Below are positions 1-12,200 of a DNA stretch of 64,000 bases, in pieces. The stretch lies in contig JAWPGT010000005.1 of NCBI GenBank assembly GCA_034638255.1, forward strand, positions 124,001 to 188,000, written 5' to 3'. How positions within the stretch are numbered: position 1 is the first letter of the stretch; each line of letters opens with the position of its first letter. A model generated the notes under the pieces. The model saw nothing but the letters and a program-made list of their open reading frames with translations, was not told the origin of the DNA and did no database searches. The stretch is from Coprinus comatus. Its lineage: Eukaryota; Basidiomycota; Agaricomycetes; Agaricales; Agaricaceae. Both the position numbers and the translations under genes were made by a program.

Positions 1-3000
1 TGAGGTATGTGAGATGTTGGAGACAGTCCTTACCACATGTTGTCAAATGAGATTGAGTGGTATGTTATCACACTGAATTAGCACAAAAATATGTTCTGAC
101 ACATGGATAGAATTGTTACGCCGTTCTGCAGAGAATACTATGCATTCTCTTGTTCGTACCGTATTTTTAAGGCTGCATAAACTGGACCCTGAGGCAGAAG
201 AAGCAAAAGTTGCTACTGCTGATGAAGTGGTTTTAGAGAGCGAGATAAAGATGACTGTATCCGCTCAGCAAGTCGAAACTCCCGTTAACGCGAAAGAGGA
301 GATTTCGTCCATAGAACCTATGAAAGAGGAGACACCATCCACAGAAGAAGCCAAAGAGAAAGAAGAGAGTTTACTTGATCAGGATGTAGAAACACAACAA
401 GTCAATGCTGAAAGCCAAAAGCTCGTCGCAGAGTCCATTCCGCTAATCACACACAGACCTGCCTGTAAGTGCGCACACCAGTATAGTTCACTTGACACTG
501 ACAAAATTCACAGATGGATTGCCCTCCATTCTGGAACTACTTCGAGTTTTAATTAATGTTCTTGATCCCAACGACCAGCAACACACGGATTCAACAAGGC
601 TTGTTGCACTGGGCATTCTTAATGTGGCCTTTGAAGAATCAGGGACTGCAATTGCAAATTTCCCTTCACTTAAAGCCCTCGTTGTGGACCCAGGATGTAA
701 ATTCTTGTTCCAGCTTGCACATTCTGAAAATATGTCAATCTTACATTCCAGTCTACGTGCCATATCAACGATACTTGTAACCATGCCGAAAGGCCTAAAG
801 CTCCAACAGGAACTCTTCCTAGCTTTCACAATTGATCGGCTTGCTACTCCACTTCCTGGTCAAAATGGGAAAGCCCAAAAAAGAGGGCAGTTTGCCTCCC
901 CAAGACCTGGGACCCCTTCTTCTTTGGGTGGCGGTGCCTCTGAAGATACGAAGACTGACCCAGAACGAATTCATACCCCAAAAGTTCTTGCTCCACCAGC
1001 TCGTGGTGAAATTAGGGACCTTATTCTCGAAACCCTCAGCCATATATCCGACCACTCGAGTTTCATGGTTGACTTGTATACCAATTATGACTGTGACATC
1101 AACTGCGAAAATCTATTCGAACGCTTGGTGGATTTCCTAACCAATGTGGGTAAATACCACAATGAACCAAACCAATCACTGATGATACACCGTATGTAGT
1201 CAATACAGCTAACTAGTACAGGTATCACTGACCAACAGCTACGCAATACTCAAATTCTATGCCTCGAACTATTACTCAGTTTCGTACAAGAGATGACAGC
1301 TCGGACACAGGGTGTAAGTGTATTATTTCTGTACTTTTTCGGCTCATATCTGACAATACATATTCAGGCATTAGAGGAGTGGCCTCACGTAAGCACTATT
1401 GTCATCTCAAAGTTGACAAATTACTCAGATGAATCGCAGAACTATCCTTCACCAGAATCGCTGTTACACACCAAATCACAAAAACAGTTGATCCTCACAG
1501 GAGCATCTATGTTCAAGAACAAACCAAAGAATGGGCTCGCTTTCTTAGAAGAGAATGGAATCATTTACAATGACCTTATCGAAGGTGTTTCAAAGACAAA
1601 GGGTCTAGCCTCATTTCTGAAAGGATGTTCGAGACTTGATAAAAGGCTTTTGGGAGACTATATCTCAAAGCCGGATAATCTCGAGTTGTTAAAAGAGTTT
1701 ATTGGCCTTTTCGACTTCAGAAATGTAGGCGTTATTAAATCTCGTTAAATCACCAGCTGCTGATCTGTATATATAGAAAGATCCTGCAGAAGCTATACGT
1801 GAGCTGTTGGAAAACTTTCGGTTACCAGGAGAATCCCAGCAAATTGCCCGGATTACAGAGACCTTTGCATCGATCTACTTTGCTTCTGAACCTGGTTAGT
1901 TGTTTGACACGCATATTGATGCAACATAACATTTCATATCTGATCACACTCACACTCCAGCTGAAATTAAAAGTGAAGATGCTGTCTATGTGCTCACCTA
2001 TTCAATCATTATGTTAAACACTGATCTTCACAATCCCCAAATTCGGGTTGGTGGCATTCATTTATCACAGGACGTAAAACTGACATACATTCTACAGAAA
2101 CGTATGGCCTTTGAAGATTACCAAAAGAATCTGCGAGGTGTCAACGATGGTTCCGATTTCTCACCAGAGTTTCTGGTATGATAAGAATTTTACTGCATAC
2201 TGGCGTACTCGCTGAACTCTTTTTTCCCAGCACGCCATATATGATTCCATTCGCAAAAGGGAAATTATAATGCCAGAAGAACACATAGGCCAACTTGGCT
2301 TTGAGTATGCATGGAAGGAGTTACTTGCTCGGTCACGAAATGCAGGTAAGTTGATCAGGATTTTGGGAGATCAGAATGTAATCAGGATTTAGGTGATTTC
2401 TTTATATGCAACACACAATTATTCGATATCGACATGTTTAAAACCGTCTGGAAGTCTGTTATCACTGCAATTGCTTATGCCTTTATCACCTTCGATGACG
2501 ACTACATCATCCAAAAGGCTATTACTGGTTTTAGGCAATGCGCTACACTTGCAGGCCATTTCCACCTTCCCGATGTGTTTGATTACGTTGTGGTATCACT
2601 CTCCCAAGCAACAAGTCTTCTATCAGATACTCTACCTGCCAATGTTCCAAATTACCCCATCGTTGATATTGAAGGACAATCAGTCACGGTCTCCAATTTA
2701 TCTGTAGAGTTTGGAACCAACTTCAAAGGCCAGCTCGCTGCTGTCGTTCTATTCAATATTGTAAATGGAAATGGTAATGCCCTACGTGAAGGTTGGACGC
2801 AGGTAAGTCCGCACAACTAGAACTTTATAGCTAGTTGTTGATTGTTCGCACAGATATTTGAGATGTTCCAAAATTTATTCCTTCATTCCCTTTTACCCAC
2901 ACGAATGCTCCAAATGGAAGATTTCCTTGGGGGAGTTACCATGATACCATTACGTGGTAGTCACCCTCCACGACCAGCACCAAGAAGCGACGGTGGACTT

Positions 3001-4902
3001 TTATCAGCATTGTCATCTTATCTCATGACACCATACAACCACAGTAGCGAAACAGTTGTTCCTGACGCCACTGATGCCGACATTGAACATACTCTTTGTA
3101 CCATTGACTGTATCGCATCATGTAGACTGGAGGAACTTTACAGTCAAATTATGTGAGTACCTGAATTTCATCTTGTTGTAAACAAAACTGACACGTATGT
3201 ATTCTAGTCAGTTAGATTTGGAAGCGATGGTGGCCGCAGTTAGGGCTCTGGAGGCATTGGCACATGAACGAACGGTGGCTAAACTCAGGCTTCAGTCTGA
3301 CGACGTTACAGGGCCCGAAAATCGGGAATATCAACTTCCCTATGACCCTGCCTCTGTATTCCTGCTGGAGACTATGGTTAGCATCACCTGTCAGTCTCCC
3401 CAGTATATCGAAGACCTATGGTAGGCTGGTAACTTCAATTGTAGATGTCCGCAATTAACAACCTACAGGCCTATAGTATTCGAGCATCTTTCGGCCTTGC
3501 TCTCAACTCCCGCACAATATAGTGTATTATTGATTGAACGAGCTGTAGTCAGTCTTTTGAGACTCTGCCGTATTTTAGCCCAACAGGTAAGTTAGCGTTC
3601 CGAAACCTACTTCATCATAAGCTAAGCACCAATGATAGGTTTCATTACGCGACCAAATCTACCTGTCTTTCGATCTCTTGGCAGGATTGCCCGCCTCAGT
3701 TGCCAACTCCGTAGGAGAACAAGTTGTTTCCGGCGTTGGCCTCATCGTCCAGCAACACAGAGATATTATCCGTTCTCAAACAGAATGGAATGTGGTATTC
3801 GCTATGCTTAGGTCAACAATGCCCCACCCAGAAGCAGCGCGGCTGTCCTTTGATCTTGTATTAAGCCTAAGCTCAGACGGACCTAACCAACTTGTAACAT
3901 TGGACAACTTCCCCGGTCTGGTCACAATTCTGGATGATTTTGCAGCATCTGCCGGCTTCGCCACCGAGCGGCATCAACAGCGCGGACGGCGCGTTGAACC
4001 ACTCAGCACTGCTAAGTATGTAACTTCATGTAATGAACTGCTCGTCGATCTGATTTGCTCTAGCTCTCCTATCATTGACCGTGGTACAAAAGCAATTGGT
4101 ATTCTGGCACGCCTTCACCGAGAAAATCTTGTACCATTACTACAAAACACTCAAATCAATAATAGCCAAGGTGATCTAGAACTATAGAATGTCGAAGAGT
4201 CAGTTCAACTAATACTTTTATTTACAGTAACATGGAGACAATATGCTCTTCCTTTGCTCATGTCACTCAGTCGCCAATCGACAAGTGCGGCTCGAGAAGT
4301 GCGACATTCGGCTATTAGTCATCTTCAACGTATTCTACTCGGTCAACATTTGCTTCTGAACGAAGATGATCAGAGTCAGGTTGAAGATGTATTCAATCGG
4401 GTGGTTTTCCCGTTACTTGATGAATTGTTGAAGCCTCAAACCTATCAACGTGACCCACAGGGTATACCCGAGACACGATTAAGAGCATGTGCTTTACTTT
4501 GTAAAGTATTCATGCACCTCGAAGTTAGGGAACAAGTCAAAACCGACTTTAGGGTATTGTGGATACAAATCCTGGACCTTTTAGATCGCTTGATGAATAT
4601 TCATCGAGGAGATCAACTAGTGAGTGATCATCACATTTACATCCAATAACCTTCATGTTCATGCTATATCGTAGTACGAAGCCGTACCTGAATCCCTCAA
4701 GAATGTTGTTTTGGTGATGAATGCTACCGGGCTTCTTGTACCCCCTCAAGAAAATTCGGAGGAAGACCCGAGAGATGACCGACAACGGACTTTATGGACG
4801 GCGACGCATGAGAGAATTGAACGATTCTTGCCAGGTTTCCTTAACAATGTTATACCTCCTCCACGTCCGACCGCTGTTCTTCCTGCCTCCGCGGAAGCTT
4901 GA
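1..4902 (+). CDS. GEA1: ARF guanine-nucleotide exchange factor, GBF1/Gea family (5' partial)
   Basis: Large Sec7-domain exchange factor that activates ARF GTPases on the early Golgi for COPI vesicle formation. The window opens inside the N-terminal DCB domain ([18 protein letters not shown], then [14 protein letters not shown] after an intron at about 59-110), so the true start lies upstream. An acidic linker follows at about 200-460, then the HUS region (490-1200). The Sec7 domain spans about 1500-2180 and shows the [13 protein letters not shown] segment with the catalytic glutamate finger and the helix [19 protein letters not shown] domains continue to the stop at 4900-4902. At least ten short introns interrupt it. 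Family assignment is strong; which Gea paralogue cannot be said. The 3' end converges with the next gene, only 93 bp away. Confidence 0.93.
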
Positions 4903-4995
4903 GTTGTTGTAAATACCATAGAATAATTATTATGATAGTTTACTATTATAGAATTATCTGTATCTCGACACACGGGGGTACTCAAGATTCCTCGA

Positions 4996-6329
4996 TTACC
5001 AGAATTTCATCTTGGAAAGTCTGCCGAACAACCTTGAATCAATACCACATGTTTCTAACAAATGGAAGTAGATTTACTCACCTAACACGCATATAGATAC
5101 CTGTCAAGATGAAAACTGGACCGATGACATAGAATACAAATCGGAATAATCCATAAATATTATTCTCCCCCCACCGAGACCAACCTCCACCTAAATGGGC
5201 AGTAAACAACATCAGTGGGAAAAGAATATAACCTGACATCCTGTGTGAGATAGAACCAAGGATGTATGTGTGTGAGTTGGAAAAAAATTGAATGAAAACG
5301 AAGCGCCCAAAAAAAAAAAAAGGGATAATATATTTAGTTTGGTATGGAATTCGAAGAAGTTTGTATTGTATTGCATACCTATGATATTTCCATACTGCCT
5401 TGGCTTTCATACCACCCCCAAAAAGTGTACCTTTGTACCATACACTACCTGCTCCTAGAAATATTTGGAAGAGGAGCCAAAGTATGCAAATTAGGCCGAA
5501 TGTCTATTTTTATGTATTGAAATGAGCGTTCAGAACACTAGACCATGTATGAGAAAAAACGTACACCATGCCAGGAAGTAATGTGGTCAGCACCACGAAC
5601 CATTTATTATATGAGACCGCGGATGTGCCAAATAGGATACTTGGGAAACCAACATAAAGGATTGCAGTTTGATGTCTGGAAAAACCCGCGGCTTTGGTTT
5701 TAGGTTGAGATGTTGGTTGAAGTGTTATTATACCTTTTTTTATTGTTAATAGGAAATGGTGGGCTTAAGGACTGGAATCGACTTACCATATGTGAAACAT
5801 GCAAGCGCTAAGGTTTGGAGTAAAGGATGGAAGGCGTACCATCCAAGTGAAAGTGGGTTGTTGAAGAGAACAGCTAACCATGTTGGAATCACTAACAACT
5901 ACATATACATTCAGAATCTCCCTAGAGGAGAATGCAAAGAACAAAGAGACATTACGCACCACAACACCTGTCTACATACCAAATAAATCAATTCCATACT
6001 ACGTAAAAACCATTCCCTATCAAACTCACTAAAGTCAAATTCCTAGCAAATTCATCTCCATTCCTTCCTTCCCATTTCATTCCACTCTGTTCACCTAATC
6101 CCATTCTTTCAATGTCTTGAGCGTTGTTCTCGTTTCTATATGTATGTGACGTAGCGTTTGTGTTCCCTTCGCTTACACTCCTACTCCGGGTATTCTCCAA
6201 ATCAGGAATATTATTCAATTCTTTCCTCGATCCTGGGCCCAAGTCTGAGTTTGGCAAGAACAACTCCAAATCAGCGGAAGTTTCGTATTCTCCGTTATTA
6301 GATCCGGGCTTATGGGGAGGAATGGGCAT
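4996..6329 (-). CDS. Cytochrome b561 domain membrane protein
   Basis: Predicted haem-binding membrane protein of the cytochrome b561 fold. The start at 6329 gives a hydrophilic N-terminus of about 85 residues (MPIPPHKPGSNNG...), followed by transmembrane segments. Exons read in order: LVSLIGNGFY joined to LLVIPTWLAVLFNNP; LGWYAFHPLLQTLALACFTYG; TAILYVGFPSILFGTSAV; ICILWLLFQIFLGAGSVW; KYHRMSGYILFPLMLFTAHL; and FYVIGPVFILTGIYMRVR. The histidines in WYAFHP, FSRHQT, KYHR and TAHL are the expected haem-ligand candidates. The C-terminus is best closed by splicing IYMRVR to LSKMKFW with stop at 4996; an unspliced reading stops at 5078. The physiological electron donor is unknown. One intron (5241-5378) is unusual and is described separately. 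Confidence 0.8.
5241..5378 (-). other. 138-nt stop-free, in-frame intron of the cytochrome b561 gene
   Basis: On the minus strand, the donor ag|gtatgc at 5378 and the acceptor cacacag|gatg ending at 5241 join ...KYHR to MSGYIL. The intron is 138 nt (46 codons), more than twice the local norm. It keeps the frame and contains no stop codon, so retention would insert 46 residues next to a candidate haem histidine. It includes a run of 13 A on the plus strand (5309-5321), a T-tract in the transcript. Confidence 0.75.
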
Positions 6330-6895
6330 GAGTCAATAACAAGTACTACCTAGTGTACTTTTTCGAGTTAAGTATTAGCTGCGCGGAGTGGGAAATCACA
6401 CAAGTATACCCAGCCGCCACAATCGGCCGTTGTTGTCGTGCCCACTGAGTATTTTAATCCTCCACTCTAACCTCAAACATCTGCTACCGGAAAATGTGTT
6501 CCGTTTATCCGCATGCATCTGATCCGGGCATCTTATTCAATCACTTTCCGGCCAATTTCTTGTACACATCGTAATGAGATCAAGTAATGTTACATTAATC
6601 AAGGCTACTCATGGTATTTAGTACGTAGGTAATTCGAAGGAAGAACGCAACATCACATTGTGATGTTTCAGGGTTCGTATTAGTTAGTAGAAATAAAACA
6701 AGAGATAAAAGAAAAATATGATCGTAAGTACATCATCACTGGCTACTAATATGTAAAGGGAGGGGAAAAAAGCTAGTGAAAACATTATGGATTACTTGAC
6801 AACAAGTTGGTCTTTGTAGCAAGGAAGAAGAGAGGGAGTGAGAAAGCAAGATAACAATGTAAAGGTATCAAGTAGTATAGTGTATAGTGGGTTGC
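6330..6895. other. 566-bp intergenic region upstream of the cytochrome b561 gene
   Basis: No coding potential that I can support. It holds the promoter of the leftward cytochrome b561 gene and the 3' flank of the NAD-binding gene. A CCAAT pentamer lies at about 6552-6556 and a perfect 19-bp dyad at 6649-6667. The part from 6700 to 6890 is A/G-rich on the plus strand. Confidence 0.5.
6649..6667. repeat. Perfect 19-bp inverted repeat (9-1-9)
   Basis: The left arm aacatcaca (6649-6657) and right arm tgtgatgtt (6659-6667) are exact reverse complements around a single T. It lies about 320 bp upstream of the cytochrome b561 start. A dimeric transcription-factor site is one reading. A role in ending the neighbouring transcript is less likely because there is no long loop or U-tract. 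Confidence 0.6.
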
Positions 6896-8796
6896 TTACT
6901 CCAGAATCGGCCAGCTGTTTTCAGCCTTCCATTTTTCGACCATTTCAGCAACAGCCTCTTTGGTAAAAGTCGGACGCCTGAGCTGATAACCGACGATATT
7001 CTTGAGCTTGGAGTTGCTGAGAGAAACACAATGCTTATCAAGAGCATACTTGTCCATATATGCAGAGAGATGCTGGTTAACAGTTGGAGGATTGGATTTT
7101 GCAACCATCTCGGCCCACTTGTTGACGTGGAGGTCATTGACTTCTTCAACATGGTCATCTTGGAGCTGACAATCAAGAATTAATTTATGAGGAACATGCA
7201 TTTAATTATGGTTAGCATACCTTCATGAGAGTCGTTTCAACAAAGTTGAAGAATTCGAAAGTAGTGCCAAAGTAGGAGGTAACCACTTGGCCAACACTGA
7301 CAAGTGTGCTGTTCGCGTCATCGGTCTATATTGTATTAATTTATTGGTTATTTTTCAAGGGAATATCTTTGCTTACCACATTGAAGACCGGAGCAACAAC
7401 TTTCTGTTCGTGCGGAATGGATTCGGCAAACTTGGCAGCAAGATTTTCTTTGCTGGTCAAACAAGGAATGGAAATACCAGCCTTCTGGTTAGCGGCCTCG
7501 CGACCGAGTGGTCCCATCCAGTTAGCGGCAGCCCAAGCCGCACCAGCAAGATCTTCAGTATGAATGGTGTTGGTGGAGTTCTTGCCAGGGGACCACCTTT
7601 GTCAACAGCTCTGTCAATTTTTCGGTGATATCGGGTGTGCACTTTGGAACTTACATAGACTTCATTGGTTTCTTGAGATATCCATAAATAGATGCAACGA
7701 TAATTCCAGATGCGACTGTATCAGAAATTTAATCAGCATCAATCTAGCCGAGAGATGATTGTAAGACACACTGATCCCATAGTTGGTGTATGGTCCATAC
7801 ACAAAACCAGACCTCAAGATAACAAGGTTCAAGCTACGAGCCGAAGTGTGGCAAGTTGATGGCAATGGTGAGTCAGGTTGCCACATGAATGGACAGAACA
7901 TTGCTCACTCTTCGATGGCAGCCAAAATCCTCGTTGCTTCATGCCACCAGATACCAATGGTGCCCCAAGGTTTGATCTCTTCCTTTTCATCATGAGGGCC
8001 TTTACTGGGTGTTTCATAGTATGGGTGGTGTATACGGATATAAGCCTTGACTTTGCGCCTCGCGGCCTCTTCGCCGATTAACTTTGCAGTATGGCATGTG
8101 AAGTTGATGATGATCTATTCGATGAATGAAGCGTCAACACAAGTGAACAATGAGGCATGGATATGATATCCGAGGTCCGGCTGAAGGAGACAATGGGTGA
8201 TTGGAGCCCAGGGTCAAGGGCAGGGGGTAAGGAAATGGAAGACAAAGAAATGATGACACACCTGTTCACCTCTCTCGTTCCAAACCTCGCCTGTGAAATC
8301 GAAGACATATTCGAAGGCGGGAATTCCAGCAGGAGGGTCAAATACACTGGGGATCCTGTCTAAAATAGGATGAGATACGAAGTGAACAGTTAGAAGGACA
8401 TGCAGAACACACCGGCTACGGTCAGATTGACTTGACGATATTCAACCTGTGGCTTCTCGAGTAACTTGGGGAACTCTGAGCCAATATACCTGGATCGATG
8501 GGTCAGTGGCCTATCAGGAAGGGGATGGGAAGTGTTCCACGCACGTTGTGGCTGGGTGGACAGAGTACTTGTCGATGATCCGTAGATACTGGAGATGGAT
8601 AGTATTCAGGGGGTGTGTCAGAAGAGAAAAGGGATACGCACGGATACCAGAGGTTCACCCTCCAAGGGGACCAGTAAAGCTGCGAGGGCCCTTGAACAGG
8701 TGTTCAGACCACCTGGATGGATGGATGGATGAGAATGGGGGATCTGAAGGGGGCGATGGACTGACCAAAGATGAGGACACTTGGTTTCTGGGACAT
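6896..8796 (-). CDS. NAD(P)-binding epimerase/dehydratase-like protein
   Basis: Rossmann-fold protein related to NAD-dependent sugar epimerases/dehydratases; substrate unknown. It starts at 8796 with MSQKPSVLIFG, spliced to GLNTCSRALAALLVPL, a dinucleotide-binding strand-helix with a loose GG-x-N-x3-R loop. The following exons give LRIIDKYSVHPATT, YIGSEFPKLLEKPQ, YVFDFTGEVWNERGEQ, TAKLIGEEAARRKVKAYIRI, WWHEATRILAAIEE, LNLVILRSGFVYGPYTNYG, EDLAGAAWAAANWMGP and a C-terminal alpha-helical part ending WKAENSWPILE at 6896. VILRSGFVYGPY matches the epimerase-family strand that follows the active site. I do not find a clean YxxxK catalytic pair. About nine short introns; the acceptor of intron 1 is a (ATCC)4 repeat. 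Confidence 0.72.
8715..8730. repeat. (GGAT)4 microsatellite in intron 1 of the NAD-binding gene
   Basis: Four GGAT units. Read on the minus strand as (ATCC)4, they form the pyrimidine-containing tract directly before the 3' splice site of intron 1. Length changes here could affect splicing, but this is inference. Confidence 0.7.
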
Positions 8797-9036
8797 TGGT
8801 GGGCTGAAGGGTGGAGTGGGTATAAAAGACGTGGGGAATCCGTCCAAAAGATCCCTGCTATTTAGCCCTTTTGTTATGTAATCATCAGCCCACTCCCCGA
8901 CAAGGATCAACTGCAATACACAACTCCCGATCTTGCATTAAAATAACAACCAAATTTTATAGTAAATCTACGTCCTACTGCACTGCGGAACGTAAAGTCC
9001 ACCCCGAGCGCTTCGTTACTAGCTTGTTACCATCAT

Positions 9037-10276
9037 TTAACTGGAAGCCTCGGTTTTAGTCTTTAGATATTTATATATCGATGAAAAATCTCGGGAAGCA
9101 AGATCCGGCTGATCTTGAATAGACTTTGCGTACAGCGCCTCAGCAGCCTGCCCCATCGGTAGTGGACTGTTTTCTTTCCTGGCAATTTCTGTAGCTAACC
9201 CCATATCCTTCACATGACACACAAAGATCAGTCACAGATTGGCTGTTGAGAGAGTCCTGCTCGTACGTACCTTGAGCATGAGCGCCGTGACAAATCCACC
9301 CTCAAAATCTCTCTCACACGGCGGAGATTTATTTGGCAAAGCTCCTTTTACGGGATTGTTGACTGACGAGGCCCAACATCCACCGGTGCTACTATTAATG
9401 ACTGCGGCCAAAATAGCTGGATCCAGACCAAGTTTTTGGCCCAAAAGCATGGCTTCACCGATTACAATTTGTTCAACACCTAGAACCAACTTGGGTGGGA
9501 AAGAAGGGTCAACAGTAATGTGTGATAGGAAGAAGAACCATAACCGACATTATTACAGATCTTGGCCCCCAAGCCAGCACCTGATGGCCCGCAATAGATA
9601 ATGCGTTGGCCCATTAAAGAAAGAATCGGTTGCGCGAGCTTGAATGATGGCTCTGTTCCTCCTACCAAGAAGGATAATGTCCCAGCTTTGGCACCAGAAA
9701 CACCTACAAGTACTCCGTTTAGCCAATTGGACGCGCATAAGACAGCAAGGTAATTACCGCCTGACACGGGCGCATCGACTATTTGTGCACCTGCTAAAGT
9801 AATTTCACGTGCAATGGTGCGAGCTACATCAACGTCAAGAGTGGTGGAGTCGATGAGAAGGGTTTGTGCAACGTCCTGCGTTGACAGATTCTGTAATGTT
9901 GGGATAATGTTCCCGCTGTAAACCTCTTTGACCTGTGGAGACGAAGGAAGCATAGTAACAATAGTCTTTGAAGCCAACGCAGCTCTAAGTGCCATATGAA
10001 TAGGGGCTATATGTGTGAAAGCGGTATATTCTCTTACTCGACTGGAGAGCTGACGATTTCGAGCTTAGCACCTGGGAACTGGCCCAGGAAGTTGTCTCTA
10101 AAAACCTTTGCAGTTTCAGGGAAGGCATCGCAGACGACAAAGTGGGCCTCCTGAGTGTTTGTGAATTGTTTAGAAAACAAATTGTAGGCCATCTCTGAGC
10201 CCATACGACCAAGGCCAATGAAGCTAGTGCTTTTGAGACGTGAGGCTCGCTGAAGACATGACAGAGATTGGCGCAT
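9037..10276 (-). CDS. 3-hydroxyisobutyrate dehydrogenase (mitochondrial)
   Basis: Beta-hydroxyacid dehydrogenase that oxidises 3-hydroxyisobutyrate to methylmalonate semialdehyde in valine breakdown. It starts at 10276 with a basic, Arg/Ser-rich leader (MRQSLSCLQRASRLKS) typical of mitochondrial import. The cofactor motif FIGLGRMGSEMA follows at about residue 19. Later exons show IVTMLPSSPQVKEVY, LIDSTTLDVDVAR, the substrate-binding signature QIVDAPVSGG, then AKAGTLSFLVGG, and GAGLGAKICNN with the catalytic lysine. The C-terminal helical domain (IGEAMLLGQKLGLDPAI; FVTALMLK; KDMGLATEIA) ends at 9037. All key residues are present. Six or more short introns. Confidence 0.93.
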
Positions 10277-10461
10277 AGGAATAGAATGGATGGAGAGAAT
10301 GAGGAAAGATCAGCCGGGGCCCGGACCTTGGAGGGCTGCTCCGGCCATGTCGCGGTCTAATAATGGTGGGTCCCTGCTCATCGGCTCTCTTCCAACCGCC
10401 ATCACGGACTATTCGATGAAGTATTTATACAACCCATTTCCTCCTCTCTCCTTTAATCGTC
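10277..10461. promoter_or_regulatory. Divergent promoter between HIBADH and arrestin genes
   Basis: 185 bp separate the two start codons. A TATA-like tatttata lies at 10422-10429, 33-40 bp before the arrestin ATG, followed by a CT-rich stretch (10437-10455), a common fungal start-site context. The left half is GC-rich and probably serves the dehydrogenase. Confidence 0.45.
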
Positions 10462-11983
10462 ATGGATGACGACGCACCCCCCTCCTATGTCGTTGACGAC
10501 AACCACCCCCTCCCAGTCTACTCATCCACAGTTTCTAGCACAGAATGTCTTCTCCAGATACAACCACGGCCCATGACTGGCTGTCCTGCCTGTGACTGGA
10601 TGTTTGAGACTAAGCATATGCGCATCAATCTGGGTCCTCGTCTGTGGAACCTCTATTCCCCGTCCTACGGCCTCAATGGCAGGATCGAGGGCTCAGTCAG
10701 GCTTGCTGGAGAACAGAATCGTGTAGAGAGCGTCACAGCAACGGTATGCATTCCCCACCATGCACAGTTTTCTGAGTATATGCGCTCATGATTATACCTG
10801 TAGCTTGAGGGTCGAGTCAGGGTCACAGTGTCCCAACGTAGCACAATGTCCGGAGATATTTTAGTCTCACAGACAACGACAATCTATGATTCAACTAAAA
10901 CCAACTCATTCCTTTGGGGGGAGGAAAATCCATTCTCTATCCCCATTCCGAGCGAAACCGATTTCAAAGGACAATTGACAACTCTACCTCCCTCTCATTT
11001 TTCCTATCACCAGCTCGTCTCCACAGAGGTATTTTACACCCTCACATTTCAACTGAATCGCAAGGGCAAGGGTCTCAAGAGAAATGAATCGTAAGTCCGA
11101 TATATCCCCTGAATCACATACCACTCGGTCCGAGTCTCACCAACCTCTTCAGAAAAGCAATACGAATATTGTATCTCCCCAAGTCAACACCACCTGTGCC
11201 TCCTTTACATTCCATTCCTCGCCCTTCTCATCGACAGACAGATGAAGCGCAATTCCTCCACTCGCTTCAACGAGTCAAAACAGTCAGTGTGACGCCTTAT
11301 CATCCAATCCCCGGCAAGAATGAACCTAAGCGGAGTAATAATGTATCATTGAATGGTTTTGACCAATGTGTTTTTGTAAGCAAAACCTCAGGTTCGCTTA
11401 TATTCTCCACCGCTAAAGCCCTTCCCTGTAGTTATCGGTTCCAGATCCTCAATGTTATGCATCTGGACAAAATATTCCTTTCACGCTCAGCTTGGTCTTC
11501 CCAGATGATCCAGTCCTCGGGCTTCTGCTCACCAAAAACATACGCATACAGCTAGTTAAAAGACTGAATGTCTGGAAAAAGGGTGTGCCAGAAGTGACTA
11601 CACGAGATACCGTTGTATCAACAGCAACACTGCGGTACGGGAGAGAATATTCAGAGGGTGTCACGTTGTTGAAAGGATCAATTAGAACTGGCGATCCTGG
11701 TAAAGAAGTTTCATGGCGCTTAGACGACACTGCGGAGATTCAGGTAAGCTTTGCATAGTGTGCTGATAAAGCTTCTGCTCATTTCCGTGCCCTTTAGTAT
11801 GTATTGCGAGTGTCGCTAAAGCCGCCGAACAATCTAGTCGGCTATGTACCCAGTTTTAAACATGAGGAAGTGTTGAAGCTCACGACTGACTCATGGGGTA
11901 TTCTGAATCGGGAATTGAGTTCGACGGGTGGGACGCCAACTCCTGCGATTGGTCTGGCTGCTGGACTGCGACGTCATGTGTAA
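10462..11983 (+). CDS. Arrestin-like (alpha-arrestin) protein
   Basis: Fungal alpha-arrestin-type adaptor, a family that brings Rsp5-type ubiquitin ligases to plasma-membrane transporters. The N-terminus MDDDAPPSYVVDDNHPLPVY contains a PPSY motif (residues 6-9) that fits a WW-domain ligand. The arrestin N domain follows as beta-strands: RINLGPRLWNLYSPSYGLNG, RIEGSVRLAG, then VRVTVSQRSTMSG, and FSIPIPSETDF. The C domain includes YHPIPGKNEPK, PVLGLLLTKNIRIQLVKRL, EGVTLLKGSIRTG and a last exon YVLRVSLKPPNNLVGYVPSF. It ends ...GLRRHV at 11983. Around four or five introns. The PPxY match and the beta-sandwich pattern support the family; the target transporter is unknown. Confidence 0.72.
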
Positions 11984-12200
11984 TTATATTATTTGTCACT
12001 TTCGCTTTCTTATTGCTTTGGGAACGCTTTCGTTTGTCAGTTTTGTATCTTTATTTGCATTATTTCGTTGTATTCTGTAGTTTTAGTATAGCATTTTATA
12101 ATTTTAGGAGAATTCTGTAGATCAAAGATCACAAATAGTAATTACGTCTACAGCCAGCTCGCGACAACTTGTTCCCGCTACTGGAACGTTCCCTGCCAAA

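Noticed and set aside
8821..8828. TATAAAAG on the plus strand
   Set aside because: It lies 25 bp upstream of a minus-strand start and points the wrong way. No plus-strand gene follows, so I do not call it a promoter.
8449..8865. 138-residue plus-strand ORF with Trp/Gly-rich sequence
   Set aside because: It is antisense to the first exons of the NAD-binding gene, whose splice sites and protein pattern are clear.
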